NCBI GenBank assembly: GCA_905182985.1
Contig: CAJJDN010000043.1
Coordinates: 38,112-102,111 of the forward strand
DNA: 64,000 nucleotides
From: Paramecium sonneborni
Lineage: Eukaryota; Ciliophora; Oligohymenophorea; Peniculida; Parameciidae
Reading direction: 5' to 3'
In this document: positions 37,567 through 49,299 of the stretch, piece after piece
Numbering within the stretch: the first letter of the stretch is position 1
How the letters are laid out: each line of letters starts with the position of its first letter
Position numbers and translations under genes: made by a program
The notes under the pieces: generated by a model
What the model saw: the letters and a program-made list of their open reading frames with translations, nothing else
What the model was told of the DNA's origin: nothing
Databases searched by the model: none

Positions 37567-38397
37567 TCAAAAGTATATTTTAACTTCTGGTCTAAGTAGA
37601 GAATACATTTTTTTTGTTGAATTTAAGCAGGAAATTTTAAAATCCATTATAATTGCTTAATTCTTTCTATTTATTTCAATAAAATCAGTTTTTTAGACCA
37701 TTTTTGTTTTTTTATCAGCAATCATGAATTCACATTCATCATATGAGATTCTTCAATAAGATATTGTTAATCTTGTCACCACTTATGATAGAATAAGATA
37801 AAATTTTTAGTTTTTAGCTTCAATCTTGACTCAACAAAAATTAATTATTTTTTTGAATAAGATATACTTAAAGGTATTAATTCTTTTGCATCCTTTTTGA
37901 ATCTTTACAAATCAGTTTAAGTATCAGAGGAATACTTTTCTTTGTATTTTGTAATGACTTTGTGAAAATTTTTTTCAAATATTTTTATTTTCCTTCTGAA
38001 TTTTTAAAGAGAATTTATTGAGCATACAAATTATAGAGAGAAATAATATAAAATTTCTCTTTCAGCAACTGAATTTGATTTTGGAAGATTTTAAATTATA
38101 TTGAACTTGATATTTAATATAAGTGTTATTGGTTGCAAAACAAAATTGAGATAAAACTTGATCCAAAATATCTTTTATAAACAATTTGTAATTAAGAAAA
38201 AGGTAATTGTCTTGCCTGATAATAGAACTTTTTTCATTATTTAAATTATATTAAACCCTTTCATTAATTTTTAATCCTGATTTTCTCAATTTTCTCAATT
38301 ATTTTTAATACGAGATGCAAATTGTATGGAATATTGTTTTTTTTCAAATCAAAATGTTAATATTAAAGCATACTTTACCCATATATCATTTAAAATA
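37567..38397 (-). pseudogene. Unrecognised degenerate minus-strand gene
   Basis: Minus-strand segments in order: YYQARQLPFSQLQIVYKRYF (about 38225-38165 and onward); after a frame change FRRKIKIFEKNFHKVITKYK, EKYSSDTQTDLQRFKKDAKE and SKKQLIFVESRLKLKTK; then after TGA a piece reading DQQYLIEESHMMNVN; then in a third frame EFMIADKKTKMVQKTDFIEI, ending at TGA 37567-37569. The segments are lysine-rich and hydrophilic. The frame changes and internal TGA mark it as broken. No family recognised. Confidence 0.45.
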
Positions 38398-38650
38398 GAA
38401 TCAGGATGATAATATATTTGTCTGCATGATTTGATTGAATAATCATGGCAGTTTCATGATGAGATTAGACTAAAAGTACTTAGAAATAATTACTTATCTT
38501 TCAATTGATGAAGGATTAAAACTTTTTTGATGAATATTTATGATAGAAAAGTAACTAAAATAGTAATAATATTGCTATCATAATAATAATTAATTATTTG
38601 TATATATTTAATTTTTAATTACAATTTATTAACCTAATTATTAATATTAG

Positions 38651-39353
38651 ATGGATCCAATATAACATAAAATCGTTGATATCTTATTTGAAGAAATAGA
38701 TTCTACTTAAACTCATGCTAGATTAGAATATGAAAATAAATATAAAGGTTAGATCACTGTTCTAAGAGCGCTTCATTAAACTGCAATCAAAAAGGAACAT
38801 TTTAACTACCATAATCTTTCCTTATTTTACAAAAGTATAGTATTTAAAGAATATTACTCCTGTTATTGGATATACAATAGTATAAATCTACAAAGAACTC
38901 TACAATGTGGATGCTGAATTGAAATGGGTCAATGACATAGAGTTGAACTCAAAAAAATCAGGTGGAATTCTCACAGAATCAGAATAAATAGGAGATGAAC
39001 TCGTATTATATATAGGAATTGGACTTAATGTTGATTGGTGTATCTAAGATGCCGCATGTCTTGAATAAGTATTAGGTAAGAAAATAGACCAAGAAGAATT
39101 ATTTTTGAAGGTGAGAGAAAGGGTTATTTAAACATTATATCAATTAAATGAATAAGGTTTTGAGATATTTAGAAATGGAATCAATTAAGTTCTATATAGG
39201 AAAGGTTAACTATGTGAATTTGTTAATTCTAAAACTTTAGAAATAGAATAGACTGGAATAGTGGAAGAGTTGAATAAAGATGGAGATTTAGTTATTAGGG
39301 GTTAAGATGGATTAACCAGAATTATAGAACCTAATTAGAGAATGAAATTATGA
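38651..39353 (+). pseudogene. Biotin-protein ligase (BirA/HLCS-like), frameshifted
   Basis: From ATG 38651 the first frame has DILFEEIDSTQTHARLEY, matching the E-x-D-S-T-N start of the ligase catalytic domain, and then loses similarity. The second frame has YIVQ-type helix sequence, then KELYNVDAELKWVNDIELN and KKSGGILTES, matching the family's (L)KWPNDI...KK(x)GGIL motif with Val for Pro, then LYIGIGLNVDW (G-x-G-x-N-x-N-type) and a typical small C-terminal domain to TGA 39351-39353. The GRGRRG biotin/ATP loop expected between the two frames is not visible. The total length of 703 nt is not a multiple of three. This is either a pseudogene or a gene with an unrecognised insertion or assembly indel. 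The enzyme would attach biotin to carboxylases. Confidence 0.8.
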
Positions 39354-39420
39354 TAAATCATATAAAAATAAATAAGTATTTTTTAATAATTAAGAATTAT
39401 AATAATCACTATAATTAATA
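39354..39420. other. Short spacer after the biotin ligase relic
   Basis: 67 bp of AT-rich sequence before the duplicated block; no signal recognised. Confidence 0.4.
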
Positions 39421-40439
39421 CATATAAATGCTAACATTAAGATATAATTTATTAATGTGGTGCATATAATTATTTGGAATAATTTTTCTTAAAAAATAAA
39501 GAATAACTGAGATTTATTCTATTAAAGTATTATCCTTCTATAAAATCCTAACTTATGGTAATGTATTTTGTAATCCTGACGAGATTCATATTTATGCAAG
39601 TTTTAAGCAAATTTATTATTTAAGATGATATTAAAGAATTAATACATAATCAGCAAAAAATTTTTTAAAAGGAGGTGTTTATGATTAACTACCTGACTTT
39701 AAGGCATTAATTTTTATTTTTAAAATTGAATTATTAACCTTGGTTATGGTAATATATATTTCTACGTTTGACATTTAAAAACTTAACCATTTCTTATCAA
39801 GTATGAGGAGTTCTAATGTTCGCTTTTGGAATGTATTAATTAAGAAAATACACACAGATGCCAGAAATTTTGAATGATCAACTAGTTTTATACTTTGATA
39901 AAATGGAAGAATAATTAATTTATTTAATGATAATATCTTAAAATTAAGATGTCAATTTAATGAGGAGCCTCACAACAATTTTTTCCTTATGAATGCTAGT
40001 TTGGTTAAATTTATGGATCATTATTTTAGAAGTGATAAATAAATATTATTTACAAAGAAATTTTTTGATGAAGTTAAAATTTTAGAATCATTTATAATTA
40101 TGAGTTTAATTTGGTTTATCTATTAACAAGTATAATATAGAATCTAGCATCGTATTTAATAATTGGTATTGCCAATTAATATTGTAATTGATGATTATTA
40201 GTAGAGTTATCAATAAATCTAAAAAATGATTAATAAACTAAATTAATTTCTCAATTCTTTAACAAATATATCCTCTCTACATCTCAATTTCAATTTTATT
40301 TTAATAAATGAGATTTTGGATTCATTATTTAAACTTCTGACCTAAAACTAACTTAACTTAGAGAATTGGCTTAAAGAAAATAAATATTTTAAAATAAAAT
40401 ATTCATAAAAGTTTAAAATTACTTTAATTGTAATTAAGA
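39421..40439. repeat. Direct duplication, left copy (1019 bp)
   Basis: Repeated at 40441-41459 with an offset of 1020 bp and one N (40440) between the copies; no differences were seen. It contains a duplicate (from ATG 39816) of the beginning of the ORF described at 40836-42058. Confidence 0.9.
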
Positions 40440-40440
40440 N

Positions 40441-41459
40441 CATATAAATGCTAACATTAAGATATAATTTATTAATGTGGTGCATATAATTATTTGGAAT
40501 AATTTTTCTTAAAAAATAAAGAATAACTGAGATTTATTCTATTAAAGTATTATCCTTCTATAAAATCCTAACTTATGGTAATGTATTTTGTAATCCTGAC
40601 GAGATTCATATTTATGCAAGTTTTAAGCAAATTTATTATTTAAGATGATATTAAAGAATTAATACATAATCAGCAAAAAATTTTTTAAAAGGAGGTGTTT
40701 ATGATTAACTACCTGACTTTAAGGCATTAATTTTTATTTTTAAAATTGAATTATTAACCTTGGTTATGGTAATATATATTTCTACGTTTGACATTTAAAA
40801 ACTTAACCATTTCTTATCAAGTATGAGGAGTTCTAATGTTCGCTTTTGGAATGTATTAATTAAGAAAATACACACAGATGCCAGAAATTTTGAATGATCA
40901 ACTAGTTTTATACTTTGATAAAATGGAAGAATAATTAATTTATTTAATGATAATATCTTAAAATTAAGATGTCAATTTAATGAGGAGCCTCACAACAATT
41001 TTTTCCTTATGAATGCTAGTTTGGTTAAATTTATGGATCATTATTTTAGAAGTGATAAATAAATATTATTTACAAAGAAATTTTTTGATGAAGTTAAAAT
41101 TTTAGAATCATTTATAATTATGAGTTTAATTTGGTTTATCTATTAACAAGTATAATATAGAATCTAGCATCGTATTTAATAATTGGTATTGCCAATTAAT
41201 ATTGTAATTGATGATTATTAGTAGAGTTATCAATAAATCTAAAAAATGATTAATAAACTAAATTAATTTCTCAATTCTTTAACAAATATATCCTCTCTAC
41301 ATCTCAATTTCAATTTTATTTTAATAAATGAGATTTTGGATTCATTATTTAAACTTCTGACCTAAAACTAACTTAACTTAGAGAATTGGCTTAAAGAAAA
41401 TAAATATTTTAAAATAAAATATTCATAAAAGTTTAAAATTACTTTAATTGTAATTAAGA
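40441..41459. repeat. Direct duplication, right copy (1019 bp)
   Basis: Same sequence as 39421-40439. The ORF that starts here continues past the repeat into unique sequence, so the right copy is the informative one. Confidence 0.9.
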
Positions 41460-42058
41460 TTTAAAGATTTGGGAGAATAAAAGCATAATTAGTTGATTTA
41501 ATAATTTAATAAAAAAAATATATTTATAAGAATGAGAACTTTGACAGTAACCAATTAAATAGAATGTATTATCGATAGAATTTGATAAAATCCCAAACTC
41601 ATTTGATTCAAATTTTATAATTATTCAATTTTCAAAGGTTTGTTACATTTTTTATGCAAGGTTTTTATCCTTTTATTAATTGTTCTGTCTTTTAAATAAA
41701 AAAAATTCATTAAGAGATATTATATTTTGTAATTTAAAACTTAATATTCAGCTTTTTTTCTCATTTCCAAAGTATCATTAATTTAAAACAGATTATTCAT
41801 ATATTGGCATTTTATATCAATAATTATTGTTAAAGCACTAATAATATATGTCTTATTAAAATAATTTCCTGCTTTGAAGAATAATATTTAACATATAAAA
41901 TAAATTAATTTTTAATTTTACTTATTATTATTAATAATTAATTTAAAATATCAATTATTTCTTTAAACTCATTTATATCAGATCATTATTTATCCTAAAA
42001 AATGAAACTTGCAAGTTTCAAAATTCCTTCAACTTTCCTCAAATTCTCGAAGTAATGA
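40836..42058 (+). CDS. Unrecognised gene in two overlapping frames (58 + 349 codons)
   Basis: A first frame from ATG 40836 reads MFAFGMYQLRKYTQMPEILN then QLVLYFDKMEEQLIYLMI and ends at TGA 41010-41012. An ATG overlapping that TGA (41009) opens a second frame that is free of TGA for 350 codons, to 42056-42058. It contains NASLVKFMDHYFRSDKQILF, KKFFDEVKILESFIIMSLIW and many Gln encoded by TAA/TAG. The overlap suggests one frameshift in a once-continuous gene. A 350-codon open frame is unlikely by chance, though its later part becomes low in complexity. No family recognised. Confidence 0.4.
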
Positions 42059-42356
42059 TGTATGAAATTAATGAGAATCTATTTTATATTTTTTTCTCAG
42101 TATATATAATAAATGAATAATTTTATTATTGTAATTTTCTTTATTTTTTCAATAAATAAATGAAAAAATTATATTTACAATTAGAAGGTTCAACTGACAA
42201 GTTAAAAGCGTTGCGATTGTTAGAAGTTAAAAATGCATTCTTCTTAAATGTAATAAATCAAAAATATTTTTTAAACCTTTATATAAAGTATTAACAAAAT
42301 TCTTTTGGCTTTGTGATTTGAATTATTAAAAATTATATTTATTAAAATTCAGTCTT
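42059..42356. other. Spacer at the left edge of the compact gene array
   Basis: About 300 bp of AT-rich sequence without an open frame. It probably includes the promoter of the gene starting at 42357, but no motif was recognised. Confidence 0.4.
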
Positions 42357-44576
42357 ATGAACATTATTATTTCAAGAAAATTCATAAATATATTTTTTTT
42401 AAATTTAGTAATGATATCAATCATAATTCTGTCCTTTTATATGAAAAGTGCATATACTGATTACATTTATGTATTGAATCCAGAGGAGCCATTTTTGCTT
42501 GAAGAATTTTCAATTTTGGAAGAAAAAAACGAAGAAGGTATTGTATACAGATGGAGCGCATGGTTTTAATACCTTCCCTTAAGTTCATCAACAAAGGCTC
42601 AATCGATTGGAATACTTGATAGCAATTGCTATCATTTATTTAGTTCTGTGGATCAGAAATCCAAAAGTTTAAACTTTTTGCATTACGATTGCTAAAATCC
42701 TATAGAAATGAAAATTCAAAAAATAATTAAATTTATTGGAAATGATGGTTTGCAATATAGTTTTGAAATGAACATAAATAATTTTGAATATGAAAATTAA
42801 TGGTATTATTTTGATTTCATCTATTTTCTATACAATAAGAAATTTTAGATAATATTTATAAAAAATGAATAAATAATACAGGATAAAATTTTGAATATTT
42901 TACCCTTTGAAGATATAAATTTACTCTAAAAAATTGGAGGTGATTTGATAGTTGAAGATTCAAAAATAATCAATATTAGAAAAGGTGATAAATTTGCTTC
43001 ATTTCCTGGTAAAATAATGCCAACTTATAATGATAACAATATTAAAAATTTTGCCTTAGCTGCAATTACTTTATCAAGATCTCGGAAAGCGTGTAAATGT
43101 TAAAGCAACCCAGTAAAAACATTAATGGATTCAGATTTCTATGAGTTAAAAACATTAATTTATACTTCGAAATTTTCTAATTGTAATTCTTTTATTTTTT
43201 CTGGATGGTTTAAGATTAATGAAATAATAAAAATAGATTAGGAAATGACTTTTTAATTTATTAAGTTGAGTTCAAATATGTAAAATAATTAGCTATAAAA
43301 TTAAAACCTATCTCCATTATAATTATTTTATAAGCTTTCCTAAGATATTAATAAAGTAGTTATAACCACCTACAGCTATACATTTCCTTCAGTTACATAA
43401 GATTTTACTAATGACCCTTTTCTAATCATCAAAGAATTTAACATTAATAATAATATATCTTTATGGCATCTTTTATATGTAAGATTAATCGAAGATAATT
43501 TAAATATTATATTAAAATTTTATGAAAAATAACAAGTTTATGAATATAATACATAACTTGTTGTGAAGTAATTTCATTAAATATATTATAAGTTGTTTTT
43601 AGGTAATTTTTAATAATAATAAACAAATTATCTTAATATGATAGGCAGAAATCTTTAATTTCTTAACTGCAACTAAAATTTTTAATAAAAAAATTGTCAT
43701 ATTAGTTGTGGAGATTGTGATGGTCCTACTTATTAAGATTGTTTATCATGTTCAGAGGAATCTCATAGAATATATTGTATTAAAATTCATTCAAACTAAT
43801 AACAATTCTATTTTATAAAACTTATGACATATATTTAAGATCACATTACATTAAAATGTTTCAATTTTATGGTTTTCTCTGTAAATTTTAAACATTCATA
43901 ATCTGCCTTACTCTTATTTAATTTTAAGCATCAACTTCTTTAATTTATAATATTTTGCTCAGTAATAAGCGATCTGGTTAAGTTAACTATAATATTATTT
44001 ATGGATAATTTATTTTTAAGTATTATAAAATGTTTTAAACAATCTAGGTTTATTATGTTTGTGACATTATGCGAATGGATTCAAGATCCATGCTGTTTGG
44101 TTTTTCAATTTAATTTTCTTTTTTGTAGTTTGACATCTCTTTCAAATGTATTTCTAATTAATTGTCCTAATACTCTAAATCAAAATTTGGAATTGATTTT
44201 TCAATCTAAATAATTGTTTGAGTTTTACCTGTTATGTAAAATTTGGGTTTCCAATTGTTTAATGGAAAGAAATTTTCTCTAAATAAGCTGCATATTTATT
44301 TAGGAAATTATTAAATAATTATTCTATTATTTATTGCCTATGTTATTCTTCATAAAGGAGATGAGAGTTTAAAATTAAGAAGTGAATAATGATAAAATAA
44401 AACTTATAATTATAGACAGTTAAGGCTCTTCCAAATGTCAAGTTCAAATAACTGCTGGTATTGATAATGATTTATCGTAAATGGGCATTTAGCAATTTAG
44501 AATTATCCATAATAACTGGCATAAAAATAGAAATATATGTTTTTGGTAATATTTCTTTCTATTACAATTAAATTGA
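42357..44576 (+). CDS. Secreted/membrane Cys-rich surface-type protein, 739 aa
   Basis: One frame is open from ATG 42357 to TGA 44574-44576 (740 codons, no intron needed). It begins with a basic, hydrophobic signal or anchor (NIFFLNLVMISIIILSFY). A 400-residue extracellular-type region follows (RKGDKFASFPGKIMPTYN). Around residue 450 there is a furin-like Cys cluster, CHISCGDCDGPTYQDCLSC, with C-x3-C-x2-C-x-G-P-x4-C-x2-C spacing. The remaining C-terminal third is Cys-rich and hydrophobic with possible membrane segments. In ciliates this layout is typical of large surface-protein families, but the exact family is not identified. Its last 435 nt are antisense to the predicted end of the importin-like gene, so the true 3' end may be earlier. 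Part of it (43815-43995) has a degenerate copy at 58452-58640. Confidence 0.6.
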
Positions 44577-47010
44577 AAGAATTTTGTAAAACTATTCGGT
44601 TAACAATAAATAACATTCATCTAAATTGTAATTTTGATAAAATAGTTGAATCAATATCGAAATTCTGATATTATCTTCTATTGAATTATTTTTTTAAAGT
44701 TCTGAATAAATAAATTTTAACATCTAATATTTATGGCTAATTATTTACAGTTGATATCCACTAAGGTTTAGATTTAATCACTTCAGTAGCATAAATTGTG
44801 CTTTGCAAAAATAACTTGAACACACTTTCAACAGTTAATTTTTCTTCTTATTCTAGAATAGCAGGCAAACTGTCAAATATAATATAAATGATTTCAGTCA
44901 AGCCCTTTGTATATGAAATGAATTTTGAACAAGCGTCAAAAATTTCATCTAAAAATTATAAATTTTCTGGTTGTAATAAATTATTTAAAATTGAAATTAA
45001 GGTTGGTTCTATTTAAGCCTAAAATCTAAAAAAAAAATACTGTATATTTTAAAGTATAGGCTTGGGACAAAATTGTGTCAATAATCTTGATACAACTAAA
45101 TACGATAGAAGTGTGGTTAATGTATTAAGTCTAATTCAATTTGATTTTTTTACAACCAATATCAATTCTTTTTGCAATAGATTTCATTATATCATCAAGA
45201 TATGTATCTACAATTAAATTGCAATTTTAGATCACAATCTATGCAAATTCATAATAAATATCAAGATCTGAAAGTTCTAATTAGTCACAAAATTAAGAAT
45301 GTTAGAATGCAACAGAATCTTCCATCTTATTTAAAACATCCTAGTTCTAAATAAGATCAACAAGGCATTTAACGGCAAATAACTTAACACTTTTTTTTTA
45401 TTTCGTTTAGTTTAAAATACCAAAGCAGAATTTTATACATTTTTAAAAGGATCTATCAGAATTTGAAAATATTTATGGCAAAACAATTTTAATAAATTCC
45501 ATTCCTAAACATTTGCCTAATGCATCAGCCTTTCTTTTCATGAACTTTAAGTTTTACTTTAAAAAGTATTCTATACTTTATCTAATATCTTTTCTTGATG
45601 TAAGTTATTTATTTAGGATGCAAAATGATAACAAAATTGCATTATATCTTAACTCGGGGGAACATTAAAAAAAGTTGCATTTAATTATTTCCTATTGCAA
45701 TTTATTACATAAAGTAGTTTCTTGAATTGTTTCGAAATGAAACAACAACAATTCAGAAGATAACTCATAGTAAGTTTTAATAAATCCATCAATATTTTTT
45801 GAAAGCTTATCCAAGATTTGTGCCATTAGGCTTTTAATTGAATCATTCTAAATAAATTAAGTATATTTACATCAAATTTAATAATGGCTTATATATTTTC
45901 ATAAAAATCTGAAGTGTTTTCATAAAAATTAGCATTTTCTTCTTCATCAAATAGCAGATTGTCAAAAATAACATTAAATAATAATTATTGCTGATTATTT
46001 TAGAAAAAATCATACGAAAAAGAGTAACTTAAACATTCATTAACAAATTGTAAGACTGATAAAGATGTTAAATGATCAAATTTTTTTTCTAAAAATGATT
46101 ATATTAGTAGTGGTAATATTTAATTCGTTAATTAAGCTAAGTAAGGAATTGAAAGTGATTCAAATTTCAGTTATGATTGGACTTATGATTGATTTTTGAT
46201 TAATATGCATAATGACTTAACTAAGTTTGATGTAATGAGATGGTCTAATAACAAATACTTCTGAATGAATTTTAGTAAATATTAATCTTAGGATAATATT
46301 AATAATTTTTCTTATTAATAATAATTGTATTTTTGAATGCATACCACAATTATGCTGCTTATCGTTTTACCAACATGAATATCAGTATTTGCATAATCAA
46401 GATATTAGAATTATTGAAATATTTGTTCAATAATAATTTAAAGTTATTGATCTAAAGTTCTGATATTAAATAAAAATCTTAGTAGTTGATCCAAGATAAA
46501 CAATATAGGAAGGATAGAATTGGACATTTATTAATGAGTGCTAGCCAATGATTGTTACATTTATTACAATAGAAAATCAAACAATTCATTTTTTTCTTAA
46601 AATGCTTCAAAAACAATTCCAATAAGATGAGTTATTAGTTTATTATAAGATTTGAAATATTTAATTCCAAGATGAATGGACAATGAAAATATAATTTATT
46701 AATCCTATTCTGATGTAATTTAGGAAAGTTTCTTTAATTGTTAAGTGGCAAAGATGACAAGTTATTTGAACTTTAAAGGATTGTATTTTTGGAGATTCAT
46801 TTGCATAATTGAATCAAAATGATAAATTGTTCTGATGATCATTATTAACTTAAGTGTAAAATTGTTTTCCATATATAAATCTACAGATTATTAATTTTCT
46901 TAATTAGAATACACTTTGGCAATGTAATCCAATAATTAATCTAATTCAACAATGGACAATCCCTCAGCAATTGGTTGGGTAAATAATTAGAGTAAATAAC
47001 TTTAATTCAT
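44142..47010 (-). CDS. Importin-7/8-like karyopherin (importin-beta superfamily)
   Basis: ATG at 47010; three introns are inferred at 45848-45870 (23 nt), 45019-45040 (22 nt) and 44724-44748 (25 nt), giving 933 codons to TGA 44142-44144. If the last intron is not used, a TGA at 44617 gives 782 aa. The product is made of helical, HEAT-like repeats. Around residues 350-390 NLLFDEEENANFYENTSDF resembles the importin-7 segment around its acidic E-D-P-Y-E-Y motif. Later LQPENLQFLDEIFDACSKFI and WISTMLKFIYSELQKNNSIE align with importin-7 repeats in order, which supports splicing of the third intron. Importin-7/8 proteins usually have about 1040 residues, so the C-terminus may be incomplete. The expected role is Ran-dependent nuclear import. 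The 3' end overlaps the neighbouring plus-strand ORF. Confidence 0.6.
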
Positions 47011-47185
47011 GAATATAATATAATTAAAATAATATGCTCATAATTAGTTCAAATTGTTAAAGTAAAAATATATAAAATAAAATAATTAGAATCTCTAATA
47101 AAAGTTAAAGGTATTCTAGATTGATTTTGCGTTTGGGTCGAGATAAAAAGAATACTAATAATGATTTTTTTTATTGTTGATTATA

Positions 47186-49054
47186 TCAATGGGAACACCA
47201 TTTAGGTTATCCATTAGCATCTTAGATAACTAATCTGCCATCATCCTACAAAATCAATACAAATGGAGGAGCAAACATACCAAAACTTTAACCAGAAACC
47301 CAATAAGGTACACCTTTGGCATCGATCATTTATAATTCACCTGAAGGATCGAATTTCAACCAAACAGGTGGAATTGGCTGTCTATTGAAATTAACAGCCT
47401 ATTATAATTATTAAAGAATACCGAAAAGATTGGTTATCTTGTTTAATTATGGAAAATGAATAATCTGCCATCATGGAAGAAAGATAATGTGAACTATTAA
47501 TTTGGACTTGTTAGCATAAAACCTGAAGTCATAGTTTTACCTGCTTAAACAATATTCTAATCATCATCTAGCCATCTCAATCTGTTTCCATGAGCCCAGA
47601 CACCCTTCTTCTTACCTCCATTCACAAAAGTCCATTCACTAGATAATTAAAATTTATTACCCATTTCCATGCATATTGTTATCAACCCATTATCCATCAT
47701 ATTGCTATCTGTTATTCCAAACTTACTTTCCTTATCCATTTTTCTTTCCATTTATAAATTATCCTTCATATCTTGAATCACCTACTACTAACACTCCCAT
47801 TCCATTGTATTAATCATTAGCCCATTAACCTTCATAATATCCACCATAACTAAATTATAGTCTACCTTAACCATGTTTTAAATTATTCATCATATCTCCA
47901 GAATAATGGTCTCCATTTGGATATGTGAAATCTACTCTACCATTCATTGGTTATTGTCCATAACTATTTTAATATCGGACTTCATAATTTTAAACGAATT
48001 AATTCAATTATTATGGAAGTACTTATTATTATTATTATTACTATTATTATTATTATTATGGTTATTGATATTACTAAAGTTACTATTAAAAGGATTCTTT
48101 AGTAGGTGCTTCTGCTGATGATTTATCTTTTTATAAGTAATCCTATGGTTTTGATGTCTTAAATGTACATTCTATTTCTACTTCTCCAACATTTGCTCCA
48201 TCATAAAATAATGTAACTGTTTACAATTAGTTTTCTTTTAGTGTTAATGAATCAGTTATAGAAGCATAACCTATTTAATAATTTGATTGGTTTACCACAT
48301 CCTAAAAAATCATTCCATCCTATTAAAGATTCAGCCCAAACTTCTATATATAAGGTATCTTCATTTGTTTCTCTTGTAAATATTATTTCATCGCTCCATT
48401 TCGGCGTAGTGTGTCCAGCTGCATCAACAGAAGTGTTCATTGTCTCATTACCGAAATGAATAGTTAAGAATGGATCCATCTTTAATAATAGATTAGTATT
48501 TTTCTTTAACCTCCCAAATTTTGGTTTGACGATGAACTTTCCCTCAGTATCTGGAGCCTTGATTTCTGGTAAGTCTTTTCCATTCGGATCTAGTGTAAAA
48601 GTGGCTTCCAAATGAATTTCACCTGCTTTCTCACCATGATGAAAAAGTAGAAATGATATTCTTTTAGGTTCAGCATTTCCTTTTCTTATAGAAGTCAAAG
48701 AAAATGCTCCTTCACCAATTAAAATATCTGAAGTGAGAGTATTTTCACACCACACCTAACCTATGATTACATCTGGTTCTCCAAGCAACTTTTAAAATGT
48801 GTGTGTACACCCTTCCCATTTTCTATTAAAAAAATAATCACAAAATATATGTACGGATGCTTTCCTCCCTCTTTTGCAACTGGTGTCTTAAACTCTTATC
48901 TTCCCATAAGTAATTTAATATAAGGATCCATAACTCCTATGAATCTTACATCTCTTTCTAATAAAGCATGCTTTATTGTCAAAAAAACTGGCCCTTTGAA
49001 ACCTGGCGCTCTATTTTATTCAACTACACCTCCTGCACTACTACCGCAACCCAT
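47186..49054 (-). CDS. C2-C2-polyQ-MORN-bulb-lectin protein, 588 aa
   Basis: ATG at 49054 to TGA 47186-47188 with four introns: 48823-48854 (32 nt), 48271-48295 (25), 47639-47660 (22) and 47399-47421 (23). The spliced length is exactly 589 codons. The N-terminus MGCGSS is a typical N-myristoylation/palmitoylation signal. Domains in order: C2 (about 21-145, with VMDPYIKLLMG), C2 (about 161-280, with KMDPFLTIHFG and GWNDFLGCG), a Gln-rich linker with Q12 at 314-325 (eleven TAA and one TAG codon), four MORN repeats (about 359-448, for example YEGQFINGKKNGQGK), and a bulb-type lectin-like beta-prism (about 465-588, with LILQDDGRLVIQDANGQPKW). The calcium-binding Asp set looks incomplete, so membrane binding may be calcium-independent (inference). 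It is likely a membrane-associated scaffold. Combining MORN and bulb-lectin modules with C2 domains is unusual. Confidence 0.9.
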
Positions 49055-49299
49055 TAAGTAAAGTAATTTATATAATCAATAAAATCAAATGATGAATTTT
49101 GTTTGAAATAGTGAAAAAAATAATAATTGTATTAAATCCAATTATTACGATTCTATTATTTCAATTTGATATTCCCTATCATTGACACTGCATTCAATCT
49201 ATAAAAAGTAATGATGAGTAACACAGATAGGGTTAGATAAATTAATTTAACACAAATTAAAAATATAAATTAATATTATTATTTATTTTTATATTTATT

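Noticed and set aside
48001..48065. TTA trinucleotide run as a non-coding microsatellite
   Set aside because: On the minus strand it is in frame as Q12 between the C2 and MORN domains of an intact gene.
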